From Hemicordylus capensis (Eukaryota > Chordata > Lepidosauria > Squamata > Cordylidae): 64,000 bases of DNA. Position 1 is the first letter of the stretch. Each line of letters opens with the position of its first letter. The stretch lies in contig NC_069662.1 in assembly GCF_027244095.1 (NCBI RefSeq), positions 143,486,294-143,550,293 on the forward strand, read 5' to 3'. Positions 9,492 to 19,476 of this stretch are shown in pieces. Below the pieces are notes generated by a model, which saw only the letters and a list, made by a program, of their open reading frames with translations, made no database searches and was not told the DNA's origin. The translations under genes were made by a program, and so were the position numbers.

Positions 9492-9945
9492 TTAACTGCT
9501 GATGGGGCCATGCGGCCCCTTCAGCAGTTAAACAAAGGCTGGTGCTGCGTTCGCAGCGCAGCCCAGGAGCAGCTCTTCCCTGCAGGGAAGAGCTGCTTCT
9601 GGGCTGCGTTGCGAACGCAGCACCAGTCTTCGCTCCTGAAGGGGCCAGGCGGCCCCTTCAGGAGCTAGTTAGGCTGGCGCTGCATTCGCAGTATCAGCCA
9701 GGAGCAACTCTTCCCTGCCTTTGCAGGGAAGAGCCGCTTCTGGCTGGCGCTGCGAACGCAGCGCCAGCCTTTGTTTAGCTCTCGAAGGGACCGTGCGGCC
9801 CCCACTCGGGAGCTAAACTCCCACCCCCGCGTCTGATGTCAGACGCGGGGGGCGTGTCAGGGCTGCTAATGGCGGCTCCTGATTGGGCACGGCTCGTGTT
9901 CTTTGAACCCATTCGCCCAATTATAGCTATGCCCCTGCATTTCCC
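9492..9945. mobile_element. GC-rich array of six hairpins, probable DNA-element remnant
   Basis: Six consecutive inverted repeats: A 9,492-9,531, B 9,539-9,626, C 9,632-9,665, D 9,672-9,769, E 9,773-9,818 and F 9,824-9,851. A, C and E are one kind (an arm ending GGGGCC, a short GC loop, GGCCCC). B and D are another, longer kind (CTGGYGCTGCG outer arms, a CTCTTCCCTGC...GCAGGGAAGAG core). The pattern is therefore an alternating array A-B-C-D-E, suggesting duplication of a two-hairpin unit. The block ends with GTTCTTTGAACCCATTCGCC, which is shared with 57,085-57,130. No protein is encoded. Confidence 0.6.
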
Positions 9946-11404
9946 CTTTGATCCAAGTGGGGCTTTCTTCTGAATAAATATGCTTGGGATTGGACTTCAT
10001 TATGTCAGTTTAGGTTGTTGATGCACCTCCAATATTTAAAAGCTAGAGGATCAGAAAAGAGAGGAAAATGAAAAGATGAGGAAAATGAAAATGACTTCTC
10101 CAGACATTTCCAGCGTTCTTGGAATGGGTTCAGGAAATGGGAAGGTACATTGCATTTAATAGCATTTCAGAAGAGAATCCACAATGCGCCACTGGAAACA
10201 AAAACAACCCCCAAAAATTTTAGTGTTGAAAACAAGTTGGCCACTTGAGCAAGGAATTAGGCTGTCGGTTGATTGCTGAATCACCAGATCGGTGAAGGAT
10301 ACCATTGAAAGGGTCATTGGGAATGATGGATTATCCCACTTAGCTACAGCTTAGTGGAGGAGGTGGTTAATAATGCATTTTATAATATTCCTTTTATTTC
10401 TAATTATTAATTGGCAGAAGGCCTGAAAAAATAAAGAACAATTGTATAGCTAAATAATGCATTCACTGAGTCCCAAAATGAAACTAGTTAACATGCTTGT
10501 TCCGTTAGGCAACTATGTTTTTATTTTAAATAGTAGTAGTCATTTAAAGGAAAGGGAATTCTTTTTCCAAGGTCACAGTCAGTACTCTTTGCTTGCATAA
10601 CTTTGCATAGTACATAGTTTTCTTTGATAACATCTCTTAAATATTTCATTAGTGTTCGACAAGTCCCGAAACCTTTTCATGTCTCTAGGAGGGATGTATT
10701 TTCTTCTTGGAACCCTGATTAGAGTTAATAGGAAATGCTTGTGTGTGTGTGTAAGAATGCACTTGGCAGTCTTCCATGCCTGTTGAAAATTCAGAGTAAG
10801 AATTTGTGTCAAAAAAGAACAGTTAAGGAAATTATCCAGAATGAATGAAAAATAAGCCAAGCACCTTAATCTTTGGATTTAGTTCCAACCTGTTCCTAGG
10901 AATATAGTAATTGAAGATTACATACTTGAAGATTATAAAGCTGTAGGGAAATGGGAGAGAGATGTGGGATGGGAAAGGAGGGTGCATTGAGATGCTGGTG
11001 GTGGGTGGGTTGAGGTTACTCTTGGGTTTTCCTCATTGAACTGTAGGTGGAAGAGAAACAGAACTTCCACACACAGCAGTTCTTGGGGTTTCTTTTTTGT
11101 GCTTGTCATTCCCCCCCCCCATTTGCACTAAGGGGTAGAATGTTGCTATCTGGTTGTCTTTCCTCCCATCCCATTCGCTTATAGTGGGAAATTACTAAAA
11201 TGCCTATAACTCTTTTGTTTCCTGTCATATTGGAATGAAACTTGCATGCATGATGGACCCTTGTGAGGCCATTATACCAACCAAATTTCAGGCTAGTAGA
11301 TGTGAGGGTTTCTGAGCATTCACATGTTAAAGTTTTGATGCTTGACTTTTTGCCACTTAAAATGCTGTGATCAGAGCAGTCAGGATGAGAACAATGTCTG
11401 TACC
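9946..11404. other. Intergenic, nothing recognised
   Basis: AT-rich and unique-looking; no exon-like frame found. A short TG run lies near 10,740. Confidence 0.4.
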
Positions 11405-11582
11405 CTACCTCCAGGGAACTCAGAGCAGCGTGCAAGGTTTCCCTCCATTTTGGCATCACAACAATCCTGTGAGAAGGGTTAGGCTGAGAGATGGTTAGTG
11501 GTCCAGAGTCACCTAGTGAGTTACATGGTCAAGTGGAGGACTTGAGCTCCATAGTCCTAGTCCAACCACTAGACTAACCACT
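11405..11582 (-). mobile_element. tRNA-derived SINE with CORE/MIR-like body
   Basis: On the minus strand the tRNA-like head ends the feature (GTTAGTCTAGTGGTTGGACT, an A-box-like region), followed by the body with AGTGACTCT-like and CAGGATTGTTGTGA blocks. It is strongly diverged from the copy at 38,834. Confidence 0.5.
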
Positions 11583-11616
11583 GGCTACTCCCATTTTTAT
11601 ATTACATTGCAAGAGT

Positions 11617-11709
11617 TAGGAACATAGGAAGCTGCCATATACTGAGTCAAACCATTGGTATATCTATCTCAGTATTGTCTTCAAAGACTGGCAGCAGCTT
11701 CTCCAAGAT

Positions 11710-11744
<35 letters not shown>

Positions 11745-12190
11745 TTTGTCAAACTTATACCCCGCCCAAGCTTACGTCTCTGGGCGGCTAACAACAATTA
11801 AAACACATATAAAAGTTAAAACAGTTCAACATATAACAACACATATAAAAGTTAAAACAATTCAATAATTTAAAAACCATAAAATTAAACAAACAGTGTT
11901 ATTATTATTGTTATTATTATTATTGTTATTATTATTATTATTATTATTTTAAACTGATTGCAGGCAGGAATCTCTCTCAGCCCTATCTTGGAGATGCCAG
12001 GGAGGGAACTTGGAACCTTCTGCTCTTCCCAGAGTGGCTCCATCCCCTGAGGATCCCCTGAGCCGCCCTCCATCTTCCAGTGCTCACGCATGTAGTCTCC
12101 CATTCATATGCAACCAGGGCAGACACTGCTCAGCTAAGGGGGAAAGTCATACACATCTGCAGAGACCTGAGATTGGCTCCAGTTCTATTG
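11617..12190 (-). mobile_element. 5S/tRNA composite SINE split by an L2 insertion
   Basis: The SINE runs from 11,617 (AGGAACATAGGAAGCTGCC) to about 11,704, breaks inside CTTCTCCAAG, and resumes near 11,958 with GCAGGCAGGAATCTCTCTC, then the 5S-like head up to about 12,190. The inserted 250 bp or so is the L2 tail below, so the L2 insertion is younger than the SINE. Confidence 0.6.
11705..11957 (-). mobile_element. L2 LINE 3' end inserted in a SINE
   Basis: It is bounded by a (TTTA)n run (about 11,706-11,746) and a TTATTA-rich stretch (11,896-11,957). It contains TTATACCCCGCC and CTCTGGGCGG, the closing hairpin region of L2 tails, then AAAACACATATAAAAGTTAAA-like A-rich sequence. Confidence 0.55.
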
Positions 12191-12589
12191 AGTGTACACT
12201 TGGTGCCAAACTCAAGTTTGCTACCATGTAATGAGAGAAGCAATCCCCACTCTCTGAAGGAAAGCAGTTCTGTAGTTGTTGAGCAAGTCCTGAGAATGCC
12301 TACTATATACTCTGAATATCTGAATGCAACATAATGGTTAAACACTCAAGAAGGCATTGTTTGTCAATCTTAGAGATCATGGTGGAATATATTACTATTC
12401 CACTATATTATCAAAGTAAATTTATAATGGTATGCAGGCCATCTAAAATATTGCACCTAAGAATAGACAGACCACCTGGCCCTGCCCAGAGAGGAACATG
12501 TCTGGGGGTTTTTGTGTGTACAACCTCACAACCAAACTCGGGTTGTGATTTACTACTACTATTACTACTGCTTCTGTTCATCTACTGCT
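12191..12589. other. Intergenic, nothing recognised
   Basis: Unique-looking AT-rich stretch; a TACTAC/TATTAC-rich run near 12,550-12,590 leads into the next tail. Confidence 0.35.
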
Positions 12590-12745
12590 ACTATTTATAT
12601 ATAGCTTTTCAATGAAAAGGTTTCAAAGCTGTTTACTTAGAAAAATAAGAATAAGGTGGTTCCCTGTTCCCAAAGGACTCACCATCTAAGCAGAAACATG
12701 AGGTAGACACCAGTCTCTTTGCCTAGGTAGCAAGGAAAAGAGGCA
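12590..12745 (-). repeat. L2-like LINE 3' tail, family B
   Basis: Contains CCCAAAGGACTCACCATCTAAG, AGAAACATGAGGTAGACACC and the A-rich end, matching the family at 1,378 and 46,325. Confidence 0.5.
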
Positions 12746-12984
12746 ATTTTTTTTAGCCGAATATGTGGCCATTCTGGGGTCAGCAAGAGATGTGTTCAGA
12801 AAACTTCCAGTGAGCATGCACCAAATTGTCCATTTGGTGGGTGTTTGACGTATAGTGTAAACTACATTTCATTCAGTGCTGAAGATTTTTGTTAAATCAG
12901 TTCAGCACCCAATCACTTCTTGTCAAATGTTTACTGAATATATATTACACCCTCCAAAAATAATGTTTGGGGATAATCTAGAGC

Positions 12985-13280
12985 TGTTGTCTTATACTGA
13001 CTCAGACCATCTAGCGCAGTATTTTCTACACCAGGGCTGCACAACTTCAGTCCTGCAGCTGCTTCTGGACTACAATTCCCATTATCACCTGCCATGATTG
13101 CCAATAGTTAGGTATGATTGGAGTTGTAGTCCAACATCTGCAGGAGGGCTGAAATTGCACAGCTCTGGTCTACACTGATTGGCAGTGGCTCTCCAAGGTT
13201 TCAGATGGGGCGTCTTTCCCAGCCCTACCTGGAGATGCCATGGAGTGAACCTGGGACTTTATGTATACAACACAGATAGC
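12985..13280 (-). mobile_element. 5S/tRNA composite SINE interrupted by a hAT MITE
   Basis: TTATACTGACTCAGACCATC begins the SINE tail. It breaks at TTCTACAC (13,024-13,031) and resumes at GTCTACACTGATTGGCAGTG (13,168 on), giving an 8-bp target duplication. The SINE then continues to the diverged tRNA-like region near 13,250-13,275. Confidence 0.65.
13032..13167. mobile_element. hAT-Charlie-like MITE with 8-bp target duplication
   Basis: The left end CAGGGCTGCACAACTTCAG and the reversed right end (CAGAGCTGTGCAATTTCAG) are good terminal inverted repeats. The interior is fold-back (GGACTACAATTCCCAT against ATTGGAGTTGTAGTCC). The flanks TTCTACAC and GTCTACAC are the target duplication, differing at one base. 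Confidence 0.8.
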
Positions 13281-13284
13281 AAAC

Positions 13285-13600
13285 ATAGGAAGCTGCCATA
13301 TACTGAGTCAGACCATTGGTCTATCTTGCTCAGTATTGTCTTCACAGACTGGCAGTGGCTTCTCCAAGGTTTCAGGCAGGAATCTCTCTCAGCTCTATCT
13401 TGGAGAAGCAAGAGAGGGAACTTGGAACCTTCTGCTCTTCCCAGAACGGCCCCATCCCCTGAGGGGAATATCTTATCACACTTCTAGTCTACCATTCATA
13501 TGCAGCCAGGGCAGACCCTGCTTAGCTAAGGGGATAAGTCTTGCTTACTACCACAAGACCAGCTCTCCTCTCTGTACCACTGAGCTATGCTACAACCCCC
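13285..13600 (-). mobile_element. 5S/tRNA composite SINE, near full length
   Basis: Contains the body (ATACTGAGTCAGACCATTGG, CTGGCAGTGGCTTCTCC), the region between body and head, and the 5S-like head (rc of GCAGACCCTGCTTAGCTAAG). The tRNA-Ala-like part is largely replaced by CTTCCCAGAACGGCCCCATC, as in several copies here, so this may be a distinct subfamily. Confidence 0.65.
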
Positions 13601-14601
13601 TATTAAAATATGCCTGCACTGGAAATGTTGAGACATACACTAATCCCTGTTCCTGTGGGCTCCTCCTCCACTCCCCTCTGTGCTGTAGTAATTGGATCTG
13701 AACGGTTGAGCAACATAGGAAGAGCAGTTGGCAGTGATGTTGTATCTGTAGGTGTAATCCTGAACTCAGCTGAACCGTAATCTGTTTCCCACCATAATAC
13801 ATGTGAATGCACTTATGTGGGTAACTACTTAAACACATCCCATGTCAATTATTTCCTGCTCTCCCTCTCCACATCATGTGACGAGAGACCTTTTAAAGGC
13901 ATCTTGTTAGGTGAAATCATTCCTTTTCTGTTTTATCTGCTGGACAGCACACTAATGTTTTGAGGACTATAGCAGCTGTTTCCGTGGTATATGCTAAGTG
14001 CTACAAAATAAGGATGCCGTCTTTGTCCTTCTGAGCAGTGTAATGTGTTTTGCATGAACATGCAATCTGACAGCAACGAGAGATTAAAAAAGAAAGAAAG
14101 AAATCATATGGAGCACATTTTTTTCTAGCTTTGCAAAGGTTGAGGTAATATGTGGAGAGGACAGATCGAAAGAACATCTTGATCCTTCAGAAGATGGCGT
14201 GTCTGATGCAGCACATCACTACGCAAACCATACAGATGAATCCCTCTGTAGATTGCTATAAAATGGAAGTGTGGGAGGTGGCAGCTGTGTGTGGAGCCCT
14301 GAGTTGTTTGCTCTGACCCCTCCCTTTCTGCAGGTCCAAGGGAACACTTGGAGGCAGAGGCACGGGCCTCTTGACACAAGCCTAAGCGTGAGAGAGCAAG
14401 GGCTCTCGTCCTGCACTCTCAGCCCGTGCGCTCAGCCTGTGGCCTGCAAAGAATTGTGGGGAGTGTTCAGACTTCAATAGGGATGTGCATGGGCCGCAGC
14501 TGCCCCGAGCTATCATCTGAGATGCCGGCGGGAGCCCCTCTGCTGGGGATGGCAGAGGTGGCAGCGGTAGCTCCTCCCACCGGCCTCCGAAATTATTATT
14601 A
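13601..14601. other. Intergenic, nothing firmly recognised
   Basis: No gene is seen. A short GAAA-rich run lies at about 14,087-14,103. 14,460-14,585 is GC-rich next to the Helitron. Confidence 0.35.
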
Positions 14602-14928
14602 TCTCTCTATATAATTCTCCTGGGTGTGCCTTGGAATGTGCATCCCAGCGCCCAGCCGATTGGCTGGGCAGCAGATGGGCCTGATTGGCTGAGGCGCACC
14701 CAGGAGGCTTGGTCGCCACGGCAGCGGCAGGCCTGGCCATAGAGGCCAGAGGCAGCAGCCGGCCCAGCCATGGAGGCGAGGCCCGGGGGGGGGAGAAAGT
14801 GGGGGGGCACAAGTGGTGGTGGGGAGGAGAGGCGGCTGGGCCTGGAAGTGGAGACTGGGGCAGAAGGGTGGGGAGAGATCACCGCCGGCCCCAAAGAACG
14901 CACAGATGCTCTGTGTGGGGTCGGCTAG
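14602..14928 (+). mobile_element. Complete non-autonomous Helitron, 327 bp
   Basis: It starts TCTCTCTATATAATTCTCC after an A and ends with a hairpin (CACAGA, TGC loop, TCTGTG, about 14,901-14,915), a short spacer and CTAG (14,925-14,928) followed by T. The 5' TC, 3' CTRR, 3' hairpin and A-T target are the standard Helitron hallmarks. It sits inside a TTATTA tract belonging to the L2 tail on its right. There is no Rep/helicase frame; the interior is GC-rich with CCAGCCGATTGGCTGG-type short inverted repeats. Confidence 0.75.
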
Positions 14929-15235
14929 TTATTATTATTTTACATATTTTTATACTGCCCAAAACTACATTTCTGGGTGGTTTACAACAAAATAAAAACG
15001 TTAAAACATTAGTTAAAAACAAAAAACAAAAATTTAAAATATGACAATTTAAAATTTTTTAAACAATATTCTAAAACAACATTAAAAACAATCAAAACAG
15101 TATCAGTTAAAAGCCTGGGTGAACAGGTGCATCTTTAAAGACTTTTTAAAAAGATGTCAGAGATGGGGAGGCTCTTATTTCACTAGGGAGCGCATTCCAA
15201 AGCCTCGGGGCAGCAACGGAGAAGGCCCGTCCCTG
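14929..15235 (-). mobile_element. L2 LINE 3' end
   Basis: From the left it has TATTTTTATACTGCCCAAAA, TTTCTGGGTGGTTTACAAC, an A-rich UTR, then AAGCCTGGGTGAACAGGTGC and GGCAGCAACGGAGAAGGCCC. On the minus strand that last part is the L2 ORF end (AFSVAA...). The Helitron interrupted its 3' simple-repeat tail. Confidence 0.6.
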
Positions 15236-15470
15236 AGTAGCAATAGCAATAGCACTTACATTTATATACCACTCTATAGCCGGAGCTCTCTAAGCGGTTT
15301 ACAATGATTTTTAGCATATTGCCCCCCAACACTCTGGGTACTCATTTTACCGACCTCGGAAGGATGGAAGGCTGAGTCAACCTTGAGCCCCTGGTCAGGA
15401 TCGAACTTGTAACCTTCTGGTTACAGGGCGGCAGTTTTACCACTGCGCCACCAGGGGCTCTGGTGGCGCA
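15236..15470 (-). mobile_element. tRNA-derived SINE with L2-like tail
   Basis: On the minus strand the head reads TGGCGCAGTGGTAAAACTGC (A box) and GGTTACAAGTTCGATCC (B box). The body follows (TTGACTCAGCCTTCCATCC, CCGAGGTCGGTAAAATGAG), then an L2-like end (GTAAACCGCTTAGAGAGC, GTGGTATATAAATG) and a GCTATT repeat. The same GCTATT-type tail ends the L2 copy at 60,798. Confidence 0.7.
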
Positions 15471-15479
15471 CCAGTAGCC

Positions 15480-15922
15480 ACCAGATGACAGCCCGAACAG
15501 GCTGCGGCCAATTTCAGGCCTCTGTGCATGCTTGTGCGTACACAGAGAGGCATGAAACAGCCTTCATCTGGCCCAGGCTGTCATTTGGGTGGCTGGCAGG
15601 AGGATGGAAGCCTCTGCCTCCACTGCCATCCCTGTGACCGGTGGGCTGTCACCTCCGCCATCCCGTCACCCTACGCCTTGATTTTTCGAGGTAAAGGACA
15701 GCCTGAGACCTTTTCCCTCACCCTCTCCTCACCGCAGCCATTTACTTGTAAAGGGGAATTCTTGCCGGATTCCCCTTTACAAGTATACTGTCGAGCCGGT
15801 TCGTGAGGCGGGGGCTTGGCTCGAATCGCCCCCCCCCCCCGGTTCGGCTCCAGGATGAGCCTTTGAGCTGAGCTGGCTTGAGTGCAAACCGATTCGATTT
15901 CAAGCCGTTTTGCACAACCCTA
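15480..15922. mobile_element. hAT-like MITE relative, one end defined
   Basis: The right end TTTTGCACAACCCTA resembles the reversed terminus of the elements at 17,960 and 18,968. A perfect hairpin with 18-bp arms (TACTTGTAAAGGGGAATTC and its complement) lies at about 15,744-15,786, and a similar AAAGGGG hairpin exists inside 17,960-18,381. The left terminus is not found and may be truncated. Confidence 0.4.
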
Positions 15923-16169
15923 GACCTCAGATGGCTAGAAGCTTTCAGTTTGTCTCTTCTTGATGGTCTAGCAATGAAAGAACCTGAGATTTGCGTGGCC
16001 TGAGGATACAGTTTAAACTCTGGTACCCAGTGGTAAGTACCACTGAGGCCATTAAGCCTCAAACAGGTGGTGGTAAGACCACTATTTTAAAAGCCCTCCC
16101 TTAATTCCACCAACTCAGCCTGTTTCAAATCTTCCCTTTTTAAGCAAGGTAACAGTGCATGTGGTGTCT

Positions 16170-16440
16170 GTGCAGCTGCAGAGGGTCTTTCAAAAACATC
16201 TAAAGACCTTTTTATTTGTTCAGGCGTTTACCCTTTAGAGGCTGCTGGGTCTCTCAGCTCTCCTGCTTCTGTCTTTTTTAATCATTCGTGTGTGTGTGTG
16301 TGTGTGTGTGTGTGATAGTTTTTACTGTTTAACTGATATTAAGGTTTTTATGTTATTTTCATGGAGTTTTACTGTATTTTAACTTTTGCAAACCAGCTTG
16401 GGCTGTCTTGCTAAAACATATTATATGCATACTTTAATAA
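16170..16440 (+). mobile_element. L2 LINE fragment, ORF end and 3' UTR
   Basis: CATCTAAAGACCTTTTTATT encodes HLKTFLF, the last residues of the L2 ORF, followed by the UTR with a (TG)n run (16,288-16,314) and a GCAAACCAGCTTGGGC-like closing region. Confidence 0.5.
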
Positions 16441-17850
16441 TAATTTAAAGTAACAGGAATGAGGGAAAACACAATTTTAATCTGCAGAGAGACCTCACAG
16501 TTCTTTCAGCAGTCACTACTATGCTCTAACAGCCTCATACAACTAGTTTCCCAGCTAAAGGGATGTCTCTAAATTAAAGAAGGAGACACCAGTCTAATTT
16601 GGCCCTGATAGCTCTACGCCTGAAGCACGTATCTATAATTCTGTTTATATAGGAGCAGCCACTAGGTGGCAGTAAAGAATCATTAGACAATGCATAGCGC
16701 CTGAGTTTCATCAGACTGACAGTAACACTTTGTGTTTACTATAAGAAAACTTTTGGTGTGCAGTTCTTTGCATAATCTCTCTGTAGCTATCATTTTTCCA
16801 GTGGAAACATGTATGGAGCATCTCTTCTCTGCAAACAATCACATCACATCAGCAGTTGCCTTAATGGAAAATCAGATAACTACTCACGTCCTTTGTCTGG
16901 GCTGAATCCACAGTGGAAACCATCCAGGAAAATCTATTGGCCACTATTACGGCACTGAGTAGCAGCGTCAGTAGATTTAACTCTCTCCAGAGAGGCCTAA
17001 ATCTAGACTCGATTCAGCAAAGAACTCTATCTGTGTTAGTTGTGCAAAAGGGTGGGCGGGGGGAAGCTGTCAGAAAAACCCAAGCTGCTAATAAACTATG
17101 AGGAGTCCCTCAAATATCTGCATTCCTAGTGTGAAAGGTGGGACTAGCAGCCCATGGTGCCTACAAAGGGGATATGAGATGTAAGCAAAACCTCATTAGA
17201 TTCCAAATTCATTCCAAAAGGTTTTCAAATGCCAAGTCTTCCAACAGGTGCACAAAATACCGACAGTGAAGAAAGAAAAATTCAGCCGTGACTTATTTTC
17301 TCTGGGACAATGAGGAGGTTATTAAAGTCCAAATGTAAAATAGTTCAGTTTCAAGACTGTCAGACACGTACTTCTGCATCTGGAACATATTGTGTGCCAG
17401 CCTCGTGTGTGAAGTGGGGAGCCTTAGCTGAATATGAGAAAATGGGGCAAAAGAAATGCGTGCACACACACACAAGCCCTATGAAGTGGAGGGGGGAGAA
17501 GTAATAATGGAGGAACTGAAGAAATAATAAATCATCCCCTTCCTTGCCTCCAGAATAAGGAGCTCCTCAAATGATTTGTCTGTGTTTTCCCCACTTCAGA
17601 TTTGGTTTCTGCAGCTAAACAGACTTTGTTTTGCTCCTTTATGTTATGCCACTGTCCAAGGGCCATCACTAGTGGGGAGGGTTGTAGGGGCCTGCCCTCT
17701 GAAAATAACCCAGTCCCCTTATTTGAATTTTCAGCTTGCAATTTTTTTAAAGTGTCTAGCTTGCTTACAGTGAGGACATTTCTCATTTCTACCCAAGGTT
17801 TTTGGTATGTGTGTGTGTAGATATATATGTTAAGGACAGGGGTGGTCCAA
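16441..17850. other. Intergenic, nothing recognised
   Basis: Unique-looking. The open frames are short and show no domain. A GTGTG run sits at 17,807-17,818. Confidence 0.4.
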
Positions 17851-17959
17851 ATATTGTGGCACCTGAAGCAAAGTGTCTGTCAGGATGCTGCATCTTCTGG
17901 GCCCGACCCTATACCAGGCAGCAGTGAGGTGCAGTGCATCCCTCTTCATCTGAAAGCGG

Positions 17960-18381
17960 TAGGGATGTGCACAGAACCGGGTTGAAACTGGTTCGAATGG
18001 CAGGTGGATCCACGGGTTCGAAGGCAGGGGAGGATGCACTTACCCCTCCCTCCGCTTTCCTAGCACCAGCGCGCTGGATTTTTTAAAATGTCTATCGGGA
18101 CGGCAGCGTACCTCCCTGCTACCCCATTGCCCCCTTTACCAGAAGTAACTAGAAGCATCCAACGCGCCTGCGTGCGCCAGGCATGCACAGACATGTCAGA
18201 TACTTCTGGTTACCTCCGGTAAAGGGGGAAACAGGGCAGCAGCTGCCCTGATGGACTTTTAAAAAAAAGGAGCGCTAGCAAGGGAAAAGCAGAGGGAGGA
18301 GCAAGTGCACCCTCCCCCACCCTTAAAGATGCATCCCTCGCACCTTCGAACCACCCCCGCCCGGTTCCATGCACATCCCTA
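17960..18381. mobile_element. hAT MITE, TAGGGATGTGCA termini, 8-bp target duplication
   Basis: The ends are TAGGGATGTGCACAGAACC and, reversed, TAGGGATGTGCATGGAACC. The flanks are GAAAGCGG (17,952-17,959) and GAAAGTGG (18,382-18,389), an 8-bp duplication with one difference. Length 422 bp, non-autonomous. An internal inverted pair flanks the middle (CCCCCTTTACCAGAAGTAAC against TACTTCTGGTTACC...GGTAAAGGGGG). The 8-bp duplication is the basis for calling hAT. Confidence 0.75.
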
Positions 18382-18399
18382 GAAAGTGGAAGGTCCAGC

Positions 18400-18860
18400 A
18401 AGTCTGGGCCCATTGGAAATGGACTTTGGCTTCTGCACCAACTATCCAAGCCCTAAACAGCTTGGGCCCTGGGTATTTAAGAGAGCATCTTCTTTGCTAT
18501 GAACAACCACACCGCCCACTGAGATCATCTGGAGAGGTTCATCTGCAGTTGCCACTGGCTCGCCTGGTGGCTACTCAGGGACAGGCCTTCTCCATTGCTG
18601 CCCCGAGGCTTTGGAACACACTTCCTTGTGAAATAAGAGCCTCCCCATCTCTTACAACTTTTAAAAGGGCAGTCAAGACGTATTTGTTCACCCGGGCTTT
18701 TAATTAGATATTGTTTTAATTGTGTTTTAATAGTTTTAACTTCTTAATTTTAATTGTTGAAATGTTTTAATCTTTTATTGGCTGTTTTTATTGTTTTGTA
18801 AACCGCCCAGAGAACTTGCATTTTGAGCGGTATAAAAATGTATTAAATAAATAAATATCC
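18400..18860 (+). mobile_element. L2 LINE 3' end (ORF tail plus UTR)
   Basis: The plus-strand frame encodes ALNSLGPGYLREHL, PLRSSGEVHLQLP, AFSIAAPRLWNTLP and FKRAVKTYLFTRAF, the canonical L2 ORF end. A T-rich UTR follows, closed by TGTAAACCGCCCAGAGAAC...GAGCGGTATAAAAATG and an AATA tail. Confidence 0.75.
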
Positions 18861-18967
18861 TAATGACCACTAGGGGCACTGGGGGTAGAGATAGTGAATA
18901 AGAGTCTCCCCAACTGTTCTGCCTGTCTCTACTCTATGACCCCTGATATGACTCTATAGGTATTTCC

Positions 18968-19371
18968 TAAGCATGTGCACGGTCCGGACTGTTCCGGACC
19001 AGCACCGAGGGGGGGTATCCCTTTAAGGGTGAGGGGGTAGAACTTACCCCTCCTGCCGCTCTTCCCCCTCCGGCGCTGTCGTATTTAGTGCAGATTTTGG
19101 GGCGGCAGCGTTCTTCGCTGCCGCCCCTGCCCCCGTTGTCGCCAGCAAGTCCTTCTAAGTGCTGCATGGTTCGGACCGGTCCGGCTCGGAACCAGTCCGG
19201 AGGCCTCCAACATGGCCTCCGGACCAGTTTGGGACCCATAGGGTCAAAAATTTTTTTTCAGAGCTGGAGGGGGAAAAGCGGCGGGAGGGGTAAGTTCTAC
19301 CCCCCCGCCCCTGAAGGGAGACCCCCCCCCTCGGTGCCGGTCCAGACCGGTCTGGACTGTGCACATCCCTA
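18968..19371. mobile_element. hAT MITE with perfect 8-bp target duplication
   Basis: Same terminal family as 17,960-18,381 (left TAAGCATGTGCACGG, right reversed TAGGGATGTGCACAG). The flanks GTATTTCC at 18,960-18,967 and 19,372-19,379 are identical. Length 404 bp. The interior differs from the other copy and is rich in CCGG/GGACC motifs: a subterminal TCCGGACTGTTCCGGA palindrome, and repeats around GGTCCGGCTCGG. Confidence 0.8.
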
Positions 19372-19476
19372 GTATTTCCTGTGCTGAGTCAGAATCCCTT
19401 TCCTCTTAGAGAGCAGATGGAAACATCTCTCTCCCTTCATACCTATTCATTACGTAGTTCTTTAGATTAGGGTTAG

